Part shown: piece by piece, positions 56,281-64,000 of the stretch | Layout: every line of letters starts with the position of its first letter | Position numbering within the stretch: position 1 is the first letter of the stretch | Assembly: GCA_963815505.1 (NCBI GenBank) | Contig: CAWFGU010000012.1 | Location: 62,001-126,000 of the forward strand | From: CAXBBB01 sp963815505 | GTDB taxonomy: Bacteria > Bacteroidota > Rhodothermia > Rhodothermales > BA12 | Length of the DNA stretch: 64,000 nt | Reading direction: 5' to 3' | Program-made: the position numbers and the translations under genes | Notes under the pieces: generated by a model | What the model saw: only the letters and a program-made list of their open reading frames with translations | Databases searched by the model: none | What the model was told of the DNA's origin: nothing

Positions 56281-58460
56281 TTAGTTGAGCGTCAGCGCGT
56301 CGTCGTAGCGGACGCGGCACGTGGCGGCGAGGGCGGGCAGGTTGAGCCATTCGGTCACGTTGCCGTTTGACAGCACCGCGCCTCCGGCCGATGCGTCGTC
56401 GTAGGTCTGAGTGGCTTCGGGCACGTCATCGACTTCGTGGACGCTGTCGACGACGAGTCCAAACGTCTGCTCACCTTCGCGGCACACGACCAGATCGAGG
56501 CGCTCGCGGCCAGCGTCGCGGCCGCTGACGCGGACGAGGGGGAGGATGCCGCCGCGATACGGGATGACTTCCTGACCGCCAAGTTCGGTGAGGGCGTTTG
56601 CATCGACTTCTTCCAAGCGCAGCACGCGTTCGAGCGGAAGCGCCAAGCGGCGGTGTCCGGATCCGACGAGGATGGCGCGGCGGGTTCCGGCGCGATCCTC
56701 GTCGCCGGTCTGGACGACCTGTTCGACTGCGTCTTCGCGGAAGGTCACTTTGCTCAGCAGCCCAGGTAGGTCGAGGATGAGCGATACGTTGCCGTCGCCC
56801 AGGATTGTGGCTCCGGCGTAGACACCGACGCCGCTCGTCCACTTGCCCAGCGGCTTGACGACGATCTCCTGCGTCTTCTCGACACCGTCCACGACCACGC
56901 CGACGCTCCGGCCTTCGGTCTGGCACACGACGACGATTCCGCCCTTGCCAATCGGCTCGTCGGACGTGCCGAGAACCTTGCGCAGCGCCAACAGCGGCAG
57001 CAGTCGGTCGCGCAGGCGAAGCATCGGCGCGCCGTGCATCTCAAACGTTTGTCCCGTCTCGCCGGTCAGCCCGACGATTTCAAGGATCCCCGACTGCGGA
57101 AGAGCAAAGATTTGCTCGCTGCTGCGGACCGTCAGCGCGGGCACGATGGCGAGCGTCAGCGGAATGCGTAGCGTCAGCGTGGTGCCGACTCCGAGCGTGC
57201 TCTGGATTTCGACGGTCCCGCCCAGCTTCTCGATGTGCGTCCGCACCACGTCCATGCCGACGCCTCGACCCGACACGTTGGTAATCTGAGCGGCCGTCGA
57301 GAACCCGGCGGCGAAGATGAGCAGGAGCGCGTCGCGGTCGGTCATCTCGTCGGCGGCGGCCTGCGTGATGACGCCCTTCTCGACGGCCTTGCGCTTGATG
57401 ACGTCGGCGTCGATGCCCTTGCCGTCGTCCGAGATGTCGATGCTGACCTGTCCGCCCTCCTGGCGCGCACGCAGTTTCAGAGTGCCGACGCGCGGCTTAC
57501 CGGCGGCTTCGCGCTCGTCGGGCGCTTCGATGCCGTGGTCCAGCGCGTTGCGGACGATGTGCGTGAACGGGTCCTTGATGGCTTCGATGATCGCCTTGTC
57601 CAGTTCCGTCCCTTCGCCTTCCTGGACCAACTCGACCTCCTTGCCCAGCGAGCCGGACACGTCGCGCACGACGCGCGGCAGCTTGTTCCAAACGACCGAG
57701 AGCGGCTGCAACCGCGTCTTCATCACGCACTCTTGCAACTCCGATGTGGTGCGATCCAGGTGCTGCGCCGTCGACATCAACTCGGCGTCCCCAACGACCG
57801 CCGACTGCTGGAGCACGCGGTTGCGCGTCAGCACTAGCTCACCGACGAGGTTCATCATTCGGTCGAGCAGCGACACGTCGAGGCGGACCGTCTGGTCCAT
57901 CAGCGCGACGGGGGCAGACCTGCGGACCGGCTGTCTCGTCGGGCGGCGGCGCGGCAGGTTTTGGAGCTTCGGCGACGTTATCCGCCTCGGCCGCTGCTTG
58001 GGCGGCATCTTCGAGCCTCGAGCGCGTCGAGACCGGCCTCAAAGTCGAAGTCTATGCCGTCGTCCTCTTCGGCCGCAGACGTTCCGCCTTCGAGCCACGC
58101 GTTGAGGTCGGCCAGGAGAGCGGTGTCGTCACCAGTCGGTTCTTCGCCCGTCGCGGCGACCTCGACGAGAATCTCGCGCAGGCGGTCGAGCAGGTGGAAG
58201 AGCGAAGTGGCGAGGGCCTCGCTGGCGACGAGTTCGCCGTCGCGCAGGCGGCTCAGCACGTTCTCGCCGACGTGAGCGACTTTCTCCAAGCGCTCCATCC
58301 CCAGAAAGCCGCAGGTGCCTTTGATCGTGTGGACGCCACGGAAGATGCTCGCGAGCGTATCCGACGTCGCCTCGCCGCGCTCGAGCTGGAGAATGTCGAG
58401 GTCGACGCGCTCGATGATTTCGAACGATTCGACGAGGAAGTCGGTGATCAGGTCGTCCAT
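56281..58460 (-). CDS. cheA: Chemotaxis histidine kinase CheA with two CheW-like domains, two frameshifts
   Basis: About 725 residues from ATG 58458-58460. P1 phosphotransfer domain with the phosphorylated His in RGVHTIKGTCGFLGMERLEK (H44). No P2 CheY-binding domain is apparent. The linker is read in three frames: after DFEAGLDALEAR (near 58012) the frame moves to DAAQAAAEADNVAEAPKPAA, and near 57925 to VALMDQTVRLDVSLLDRMMN. P3 dimerisation follows, then the P4 kinase (IVRNALDHGIEAPDEREAAG, SIDISDDGKGIDAD, NVSGRGVGMDVVRTHIEKLG). The C-terminus has a first P5 regulatory domain (ALTVRSSEQIFALPQSGILE) and a second CheW-like one (RAILVGSGHRRLALPLERVL ... CREGEQTFGLVVDSVHEVDD), an uncommon architecture. 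First gene of the che operon; no receptor or cheY gene is adjacent. Confidence 0.9.
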
Positions 58461-58537
58461 GCCGGGGGGAGGGTGGGAGAAGATTCCCCCGCGTTATCGG
58501 CGGTTGCGCGTCTACGTTAAGCGCTGGACAAACGAAA

Positions 58538-58565
58538 AGCGGCGCCCTCCAAGGAGAGCGCCGCT
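58538..58565 (-). terminator. Rho-independent terminator of ssb
   Basis: AGCGGCGCCCTCC and GGAGAGCGCCGCT form a 13-pair stem (one mismatch) with a two-base loop. On the minus strand it is followed by TTTTCGTTTG, a fair U-run, 30 bases after the ssb stop at 58595. Confidence 0.75.
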
Positions 58566-58594
58566 GCTGAGTCGGTTAGAGACGGGATCCCGGC

Positions 58595-59170
58595 TTAGAA
58601 CGGAAGGTCGTCGTCGGGCTGGAAGCCGTCGTCGTCGTAGGACACGTCCGACGAGCGTCCACCGCCGCGCTGGCCTCCGCCACCACCACCTCGGTTGCCG
58701 CCTCCGCGCTGCCCGCCACCGCCGCCACGCTGACCGCCGCCGCGCTCGCTGCTGCCGAAGCCGCCGCTGTTGCCGCGTCCGCCGCCGAAGTCGTCGCTTC
58801 CGCGCGATCCTCCACCGCCGCCGCCACCGCCCGCACCGCCGTCGCCGAGCATCATCATCTCGGCGGCTTTGATCTCGGTCGTGTACTTGGTGTTGCCGTC
58901 CTTGTCCTCCCATTGCCGGGTCTGGAGCGAGCCTTCGATGTAGACTTTCTCGCCCTTCTTGAGGTATTCGGCGCAGATTTCGGCCAAGCGCGACCACGCC
59001 ACGATGCGGTGCCACTCGGTCTTCTCGACCAGCTCGCCCTCGCGGTTTTTGTACGACTCGTTCGTCGCGACGTTGAAGTTGGCGACTGCCGTTCCGCTCT
59101 GCGTGTAGCGTACTTCGGGGTCCGAGCCGAGGTTACCGACCAGGATGACTTTGTTTACTCCGCGTGCCAT
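58595..59170 (-). CDS. ssb: Single-stranded DNA-binding protein
   Basis: 191 residues from ATG 59168-59170 (MARGVNKVILVGNLGSDPEV). OB fold through residue about 110: GTAVANFNVATNESYKNREG, EWHRIVAWSRLAEICAEYLK, KGEKVYIEGSLQTRQWEDKD. Then an unusually long glycine-rich linker of about 70 residues built from GGG and QRGGG units, and the acidic tip PDDDLPF that recruits repair and replication proteins. The linker is coded by GC-rich, repetitive DNA (58650-58850). Two codons upstream another ATG exists (59176) but the family start is MARGVNKV. Confidence 0.95.
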   Translation of the reverse strand: MARGVNKVILVGNLGSDPEVRYTQSGTAVANFNVATNESYKNREGELVEKTEWHRIVAWSRLAEICAEYLKKGEKVYIEGSLQTRQWEDKDGNTKYTTEIKAAEMMMLGDGGAGGGGGGGGSRGSDDFGGGRGNSGGFGSSERGGGQRGGGGGQRGGGNRGGGGGGQRGGGRSSDVSYDDDGFQPDDDLPF

Positions 59171-59449
59171 GAGCATGCTCCGTTGTGTGCCGTCGTCCGT
59201 CGTATGTGGAGATCGGCGGGGGTGATGTAGATGAGTCCTTGGCTGCTGTACATGAGTCCACCCTCGCGATGCCGTAGGCGGTGCGAGAGCTATCCTAACT
59301 TGTTCTGTGCGTACCAGAGGAGCTAAGTGAATGCCCGGCTGAGTGCCGGTTGCGGGAAACTAGACCCACAGTCGGCGCCCGCGTAACCAGACGACCGAAA
59401 TATAATCGCGCGCCGCTGACATCGGCGCGTCATAACCCCACAGAAAAGT
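59171..59449. promoter_or_regulatory. Divergent promoter region between ssb and mazG, with leader hairpin
   Basis: 279 bases without a gene. TATAAT at 59401-59406 is a perfect -10 hexamer facing mazG, though without a -35. Just after it, CGCGCCG (59409-59415) and CGGCGCG (59423-59429) form a 7-pair hairpin with a 7-base loop in the mazG leader. The ssb promoter could not be identified. Confidence 0.35.
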
Positions 59450-60262
59450 TTGAATCCGATTCTCGACGCCACCTTCACGCCCGACGCCGAAACGGTCGAC
59501 GCGCTCGCCGAACTCGTCACACTCGTGCGCCAACTCCGCCGAGACTGCCCGTGGGATGCGCGCCAGACGCACGACAGCGTGAAGCATCTGACCGTCGAAG
59601 AGGTTTACGAGGCCGTCGACGCCATCGAAGCGCGCGACTGGGCTGGCCTGTCCGAAGAACTGGGCGACTTACTGCTGCACGTCCTCTTCCACGCGACCAT
59701 CGCCGAGTCCGATGCGCAGAATACCGACGCGCCGCCGCGCTTCACGCTCGAGCAGGTGGCGAGGCAAGAAACGGCTAAGCTGATCCGTCGCCATCCGCAC
59801 GTGTTCGGCGACGCGGTCGTGAGCGGAGAGGGCGACGTGCTGCGCAACTGGGAAGCGATCAAAGCTGCCGAAGGCGAGGGAGGCAAGCCCAAAGGCACGC
59901 TCGGCGGCGTCCCGCGCGCGCTGCCCGCTCTGCTCCGCGCCTTTCGGATGCAGGACAAGGCGGCAGGCGTCGGCTTCGACTTCCCCGATGCGGACGACGC
60001 GTGGACCAAAGTCGAGGAAGAACTGCGCGAGTTCCGCGACGAGCCGACGCAGGAGGAACTGGGCGATGTGCTGTTCTCGGTCGTCAACTACGCGCGCAAA
60101 CGCGGACTCGAACCCGAAACGGCGCTGCAGCAGACCAACGCCAAGTTCGCGCGTCGCTTCGCCCACGTCGAGGCCGGCGTACAAGCGCGAGGGCAGAAGC
60201 TAGTCGAGGCGACGCTGGAGCAGATGGACGCGCTGTGGGACGAGGCGAAGCGTCGGGAATGA
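59450..60262 (+). CDS. mazG: Nucleoside triphosphate pyrophosphohydrolase MazG
   Basis: 270 residues from TTG 59450-59452; no ATG precedes the conserved region. Hydrolyses NTPs to NMP and pyrophosphate, limiting stress nucleotides and (p)ppGpp signalling. Two MazG domains: the first with CPWDARQTHDSVKHLTVEEV and the EExxD-type metal block LSEELGDLLLHVLFHATIAE, the second with VEEELREFRDEPTQEELGDV and LFSVVNYARKRGLEPETALQ. Middle signature RRHPHVFGDAVVSG. This is the housekeeping two-domain enzyme and not the MazE/MazF toxin system. Confidence 0.94.
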   Translation: MNPILDATFTPDAETVDALAELVTLVRQLRRDCPWDARQTHDSVKHLTVEEVYEAVDAIEARDWAGLSEELGDLLLHVLFHATIAESDAQNTDAPPRFTLEQVARQETAKLIRRHPHVFGDAVVSGEGDVLRNWEAIKAAEGEGGKPKGTLGGVPRALPALLRAFRMQDKAAGVGFDFPDADDAWTKVEEELREFRDEPTQEELGDVLFSVVNYARKRGLEPETALQQTNAKFARRFAHVEAGVQARGQKLVEATLEQMDALWDEAKRRE

Positions 60263-60367
60263 GTCGAGTACCGACAGGGCACGCGTTTCTTGCGCTGATT
60301 GAGTTCGACAGATGGGTGTGCGTTATCTAAATTCGCTAACGGTTTATCGCTCACACGTTCGCATCGC

Positions 60368-63300
60368 ATGAGATACTCGTTACCCCTCGCCGTCGCGCTC
60401 GCATTCGTCTTCGTCCCCGAGGCGACGGCTCAGATTTCCTCCGGCACCTGTACCGTGACTGGATCGGCTACGTCGGACCTTGCGGTCAACAACGTGCGGG
60501 CGCGGCTCTTCAACAACGGCGGCCTGTTCTGGAAAGGTAACAACGCGGTTTACAACGTCCCGGCCGTCGCCGAGGGGCAGCCGCTCACGCCCAATGCCAT
60601 TTTTGCGGCGGGCATCTGGGTGGGCGGACTGGTCAACGGCGAGCCGCGCATTGCAGCCACGGATTACGGTCCGTGGGAGTTTTACGCCGGACCGCTCACC
60701 GCGTCGGGTGCTCTGGACGATCCGACATGTACCGACCCGCGCTACGACCGGATCTACACCGTCTCCAGGCAGGACGTGGCCGACTACGACGCCTCGTCCC
60801 CGGCCTCGGACGACCTCCGCGACTGGCCGACGGGTCTGGGCGCTCCGACGCTTGCGCCCGCCGCATCCGACGGACTGGATAACGACGGCGACGGTCAGAC
60901 CGACGAAGCTGGAGAGATGGCGCGCGTCAGCGTGATGGATCAACCTCTGGCCGAGCGCAAAAACCGAATCATCGACTTGACGGCAGGTGAGCGCCCCGAC
61001 TTCACCGGCGATCAGATGGCGTGGTGGGTGATGAACGACGTGGGCGGCGCGCACGGCTCGACCGGATCGGCACCCATCGGCCTCGAAGTCCACGCAACGG
61101 CCTACGCGTTCAACGTGCCCGGCGCGCTGGGCAACACCACGTTCTACCGCTATCGCATGTTCTACCGCGGCACGACGCCGCTGACGAACGCCTACGTCGG
61201 CTTCTGGAACGACGCCGATCTGGGCAACGCGTCCGACGATTACGTCGGCTCGGACACGACGCTGGGCATGGGCTTCACCTACAACGCCGACAACATCGAC
61301 GAGGGGAGCGATGGCTACGGCAACGCGCCGCCCGCATTGGGCACCAACTTCCTTCAAGGACCTCTCGTCGACGCGCCCGGCCAAACGTGGACCGATACCG
61401 ACGGCACGCAGCACCTGGATCGCAAGCGCCTGGGTACGTCGGTCTTCCTCTACTACAACAACGACAGCAGCCCTTTTGGTAACCCCCGCGCCAACAGCAC
61501 GGACTGGTACAACTACCTCCAGGGCATCTGGAAAGACGGCAACCCGCTCGTCGATTGCGGCAATGGCTATGGTCCACAAAACACCAACCTGGCTTGCCAG
61601 ACCAATCAGAAGCAGACCTCCTTTATGTGGCCCGGCGATCCGGTTAGCGGCGCGTTCTGGAGCGAGGTCAACCGCGACAGTACGGGCACGGCCAATTTAC
61701 CGTCCGACCGCCGGTACATACAGAGTACGGGGCCGTTCGAGTTCGCGCCTGGGGCCGAGCAGACGATCCAACTCGGCATCGTGTGGAGCCGGGGCAGCAG
61801 CAACCTCAACTCGGTCGCCAAGCTGCGCGAGGACATGAGGGTCGTCGTGTCGGCGTTCGATGCGAATTTCGACGCGGCTCCCCAGTTCGTGCTGCCCCAG
61901 GGTGTGCCGTCGCTCGTCACGCCCGTCGCCGGAGCCGTCGTTGCTTCGGGAAACGTGGAGTTCGTCGCGACCACGCCCAGCGTCGAGGACCGCGTCGAAG
62001 TCCAGGTAGCACGCGAGGCGTTTGCCGACACGTCGCGTATTTACTCCAACGGAGCGCTCGTCGCGCTCGAGCCGGGGACGTACCTCGCCCGGGTGCGCTA
62101 TGCCGCTGGGCTGGAGCGCGGGCCGTGGTCAGATCCGACGGCGTTCTCGGTGTCGGACGTGGCGCTCATGCCCTACGACTCCGGCAGACTCGTCAGCTTC
62201 GAGGTGACGGCCAACGCCGCCGGTCCCGTCGTTCCGGTCCATCCCGCCGCGGCCGCCTTCCAAGGCTTTCCGACACCCGACCTCGACGGCGACGGCGTGG
62301 GAGACAATCCGACCGACGCGCAGCAGGTCGGCCCGGCGCGCTGGTTGATCTACGTCGGAGGCGGTTTCGGAGACTACGACAGCTTCTTGTCCCGCGCCAT
62401 CACCTCGCGCGGGCGCACCGAAGCCGACCTCGCCGGACGCACGTTCGAGATCCGCTTCACCTCGGCGGGATCGGTGGGGTATCGCCGCTTCCAGGACCAG
62501 GCGGCCATCGCCGTCCCCTTCGAGATCTGGAGCACGCCCACCGACACGCCCGGCGATCCGTCCGACGACGTGAAGCTGATCCCCGTCATCCTCGACTACG
62601 ACCCCGCTGCGAACGCCGGGTCGGGAGGCGGCGGCATGGACGGCGTCTACAACCTGTCGACCCTCGACTCGCCGGTTTCGTCCAGTGACAACGATCCGTT
62701 CACCGACTGGCTCTACTTCTTCGACCCGCTCGACGCGACGCCCGGAACGGCGGGATACGACGCCTATGCGAATGGCGGCTCGCTCGACCTGACCAAAGTC
62801 GGCGAGGAGACGCTGGGTCGCATCGTGCTCGTGAACTGGAACGGCGGCGGACCGCCTTTGCCCATTGAGCAGCCGCTGCCCGAACAGGGGACCGTCTTTC
62901 GCATCGTCGTCAGCGGCGAGAGCGCCATCGACACGCCGGTTCTGCTCAGCCCGTCCGACGCGTCGGCCTTCGACGCCGCACCGCGCTTCTACTGGGCCGA
63001 GCCGGACGGCATCGACGGAAAAGTAGAGATTGCGGCGGACAGGGGCTTTCGCTCGCCGGTACCGTTCACGGCCGTCTACGGCGGCGGCGGATCCGAGTCG
63101 TCGGCCACCATCGACGCCATCGACGCCGGGTCGTACTTCTGGCGCGTCGTGCTGGTGAGCCAGCAGGGCGATTCGGTCCGCAGCGACGTACGCACGTTCT
63201 CGGTGAGCCGCACGATCACAGCGGACGAGGTGGAGGCGGCGCCGCAGTCGCTGACGCTGCTCTCGCCGTCGCCGCACCCGGTCAGCGGCCCGGCGCGCCT

Positions 63301-63505
63301 GCGCTTCTACCTGCCCGCCTCGGGCGAGGTGCGGATGGAGGCGTACGACCTGATGGGCCGCCGCGTAGCGATCCTCACCGACGGCGCGCACCCTCAGGGC
63401 TGGCGCGAAGCCGCGTGGCCGTCGGGACTCAGCGCGGGCGTGTATCTGGTGCGAATCCGTGCGGGATCAGAAACGCAGACGCGTCAGGTCGTCGTGGTGC
63501 GGTAA
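60368..63505 (+). CDS. Large T9SS-targeted surface protein
   Basis: 1045 residues from ATG 60368-60370, with signal peptide MRYSLPLAVALAFVFVPEAT. Near the start it has SDLAVNNVRARLFNNGGLFW, a block frequent in Bacteroidota exported proteins of unknown role, then a Ca-binding-like loop (DGLDNDGDGQTDEAGE). The middle is beta-rich; residues about 540-620 and 870-960 look like fibronectin-type III or Ig domains (VEVQVAREAFADTSRIYSNG, KVEIAADRGFRSPVPFTAVY), with another D-rich loop (DLDGDGVGDNPTDAQQVG). The C-terminus (LLSPSPHPVSGPARLRFYLP, MEAYDLMGRRVAILTDGA, WPSGLSAGVYLVRIRAGSET, QTRQVVVVR) is a type A sorting domain. Function unknown; probably cell-surface attached. Confidence 0.82.
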   Translation: MRYSLPLAVALAFVFVPEATAQISSGTCTVTGSATSDLAVNNVRARLFNNGGLFWKGNNAVYNVPAVAEGQPLTPNAIFAAGIWVGGLVNGEPRIAATDYGPWEFYAGPLTASGALDDPTCTDPRYDRIYTVSRQDVADYDASSPASDDLRDWPTGLGAPTLAPAASDGLDNDGDGQTDEAGEMARVSVMDQPLAERKNRIIDLTAGERPDFTGDQMAWWVMNDVGGAHGSTGSAPIGLEVHATAYAFNVPGALGNTTFYRYRMFYRGTTPLTNAYVGFWNDADLGNASDDYVGSDTTLGMGFTYNADNIDEGSDGYGNAPPALGTNFLQGPLVDAPGQTWTDTDGTQHLDRKRLGTSVFLYYNNDSSPFGNPRANSTDWYNYLQGIWKDGNPLVDCGNGYGPQNTNLACQTNQKQTSFMWPGDPVSGAFWSEVNRDSTGTANLPSDRRYIQSTGPFEFAPGAEQTIQLGIVWSRGSSNLNSVAKLREDMRVVVSAFDANFDAAPQFVLPQGVPSLVTPVAGAVVASGNVEFVATTPSVEDRVEVQVAREAFADTSRIYSNGALVALEPGTYLARVRYAAGLERGPWSDPTAFSVSDVALMPYDSGRLVSFEVTANAAGPVVPVHPAAAAFQGFPTPDLDGDGVGDNPTDAQQVGPARWLIYVGGGFGDYDSFLSRAITSRGRTEADLAGRTFEIRFTSAGSVGYRRFQDQAAIAVPFEIWSTPTDTPGDPSDDVKLIPVILDYDPAANAGSGGGGMDGVYNLSTLDSPVSSSDNDPFTDWLYFFDPLDATPGTAGYDAYANGGSLDLTKVGEETLGRIVLVNWNGGGPPLPIEQPLPEQGTVFRIVVSGESAIDTPVLLSPSDASAFDAAPRFYWAEPDGIDGKVEIAADRGFRSPVPFTAVYGGGGSESSATIDAIDAGSYFWRVVLVSQQGDSVRSDVRTFSVSRTITADEVEAAPQSLTLLSPSPHPVSGPARLRFYLPASGEVRMEAYDLMGRRVAILTDGAHPQGWREAAWPSGLSAGVYLVRIRAGSETQTRQVVVVR

Positions 63506-63587
63506 AGCGCGAAGGCAAGCTAGTCGCCGGACGCGTGGGAAAGGTTGTGCGCGCCCGGTCTGCTTCAGGTGGTTGCACGGTTGCGGG

Positions 63588-64000
63588 TTACTCCCACTCG
63601 ATCGTCGCGGGCGGTTTGCTGCTGATGTCGTAGACGACGCGGTTGATACCTCGGACTTCGTTGACGATGCGGCTCGACACGTGGGCGAGAAACGCGTGCG
63701 GCAGGTGCGCCCAGTCGGCCGTCATCCCGTCGACGCTGGTGACGGCGCGTAGGGCGCAGACGTTTTCGTAGGTGCGCCCGTCGCCCATCACACCGACGGT
63801 CTGGACGGGAAGAAGGACGGCAAGAGCCTGCCATGTCTCGTGGTAGAGGTCGTGCTTGCGAAGTTCGTCGATGAAGATGTGGTCGGCTTCGCGCAGGACG
63901 GCCAGGCGCTCGGGCGTGACGGCTCCGATCACGCGGATGGCGAGGCCGGGACCGGGGAACGGGTGGCGGTCGACGATGCGGTCGGGCACGCCCAGCACGC
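63588..64000 (-). CDS. guaA: GMP synthase (glutamine-hydrolysing), C-terminal part; continues beyond the window
   Basis: The last 137 codons, ending at TAA/TAG-type stop 63588-63590, are the dimerisation domain: DRHPFPGPGLAIRVIGAVTP, DHIFIDELRKHDLYHETWQA, VLLPVQTVGVMGDGRTYENV, CALRAVTSVDGMTADWAHLP and the invariant end RVVYDISSKPPATIEWE. The amidotransferase and PP-loop ATPase domains lie beyond base 64000. Converts XMP to GMP using glutamine and ATP. Convergent with the T9SS cargo gene, 82 bases apart. Confidence 0.96.
   Translation of the reverse strand, partial: VLGVPDRIVDRHPFPGPGLAIRVIGAVTPERLAVLREADHIFIDELRKHDLYHETWQALAVLLPVQTVGVMGDGRTYENVCALRAVTSVDGMTADWAHLPHAFLAHVSSRIVNEVRGINRVVYDISSKPPATIEWE

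Noticed and set aside
58650..58850. Tandem-repeat or CRISPR-like array
   Set aside because: The repetition comes from glycine codons in the ssb linker; no regular repeat-spacer structure.
59450..60262. MazEF-type toxin system
   Set aside because: The gene is MazG pyrophosphohydrolase with two MazG domains; no mazE or mazF adjacent.
1..64000. tRNA and rRNA genes, CRISPR arrays, prophage
   Set aside because: I looked through all intergenic stretches and found no cloverleaf, rRNA-like sequence, regular repeat-spacer array or phage structural genes.

Overview
This 64 kb window reads as one chromosomal segment of a GC-rich, Gram-negative, Bacteroidota/Rhodothermota-like bacterium (taxonomy inferred). 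Supporting signs are three proteins with type IX secretion-style C-terminal sorting domains, a PorV-like barrel, a FecI/FecR/TonB-receptor surface-signalling set, a BshA-type bacillithiol gene, a DksA-like protein with a degenerate zinc finger next to lspA, few Shine-Dalgarno-like leaders, and several TAnnTTTG boxes upstream of genes. I see no rRNA, tRNA, CRISPR array, prophage or complete insertion sequence. Most of the window is housekeeping and envelope genes.

Layout. 0-3.4 kb: 3' part of ileS with many frameshifts, then a broken PIN-like (DUF5615-type) toxin gene. 3.4-12 kb: GH63-type glucosidase, dksA-like, lspA, and an ECF sigma / FecR / STN-TonB receptor operon. 12-19.3 kb: a plus-strand run of lepA, a secreted protein, two signal peptidase I genes around a small membrane protein, a CPXCG cysteine-rich protein, a YggS-type PLP protein and a DivIVA-like protein. 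19.4-26 kb: tandem-AAA ATPase, class I (DhnA-type) aldolase, a secreted protein, and the dTDP-rhamnose genes rfbB-rfbA-rfbC. 26-35 kb: KefB-type antiporter carrying a UBP zinc finger, GNAT-nitrilase fusion, IS481 remnant, a GT2 fused to a vestigial polyprenyl sugar transferase, accA, an FG-GAP-like protein. 35-43.5 kb: GDPD lipoprotein, ABC-F ATPase, hicA remnant with intact hicB, WcaJ-type transferase, LURP-one protein, T9SS cargo, mnmD. 43.5-51.7 kb: site-2 protease, a translationally coupled lipoprotein / T9SS propeller / PorV-like trio, ROK kinase, bshA, OMP barrel. 51.7-64 kb: MITE-like palindrome, M28 peptidase, cheA-cheW-cheB-cheR, ssb, mazG, a large T9SS cargo and the 3' end of guaA.

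Functional themes are protein export (LspA, two LepB, T9SS cargo, PorV-like), envelope polysaccharide (rfbBAC, GT2 fusion, WcaJ-type transferase), surface signalling and uptake, and chemotaxis.

A striking property is the number of single-base frameshifts in otherwise well conserved genes (ileS, lepB, rfbA, rfbB, the antiporter, the GT2 fusion, ABC-F, a T9SS cargo, an OMP, M28 peptidase, cheA). Many fall in short homopolymers or GC repeats, and the encoded protein continues without loss in another frame, so I read most as consensus-sequence errors. The hicA deletion, the IS481 fragment and perhaps the DUF5615 gene look like real decay. I found no clearly new multi-gene system; the best leads are the lipoprotein/T9SS/PorV trio, the GT2 fusion, the antiporter-UBP fusion and a family of 33-nt palindromes.
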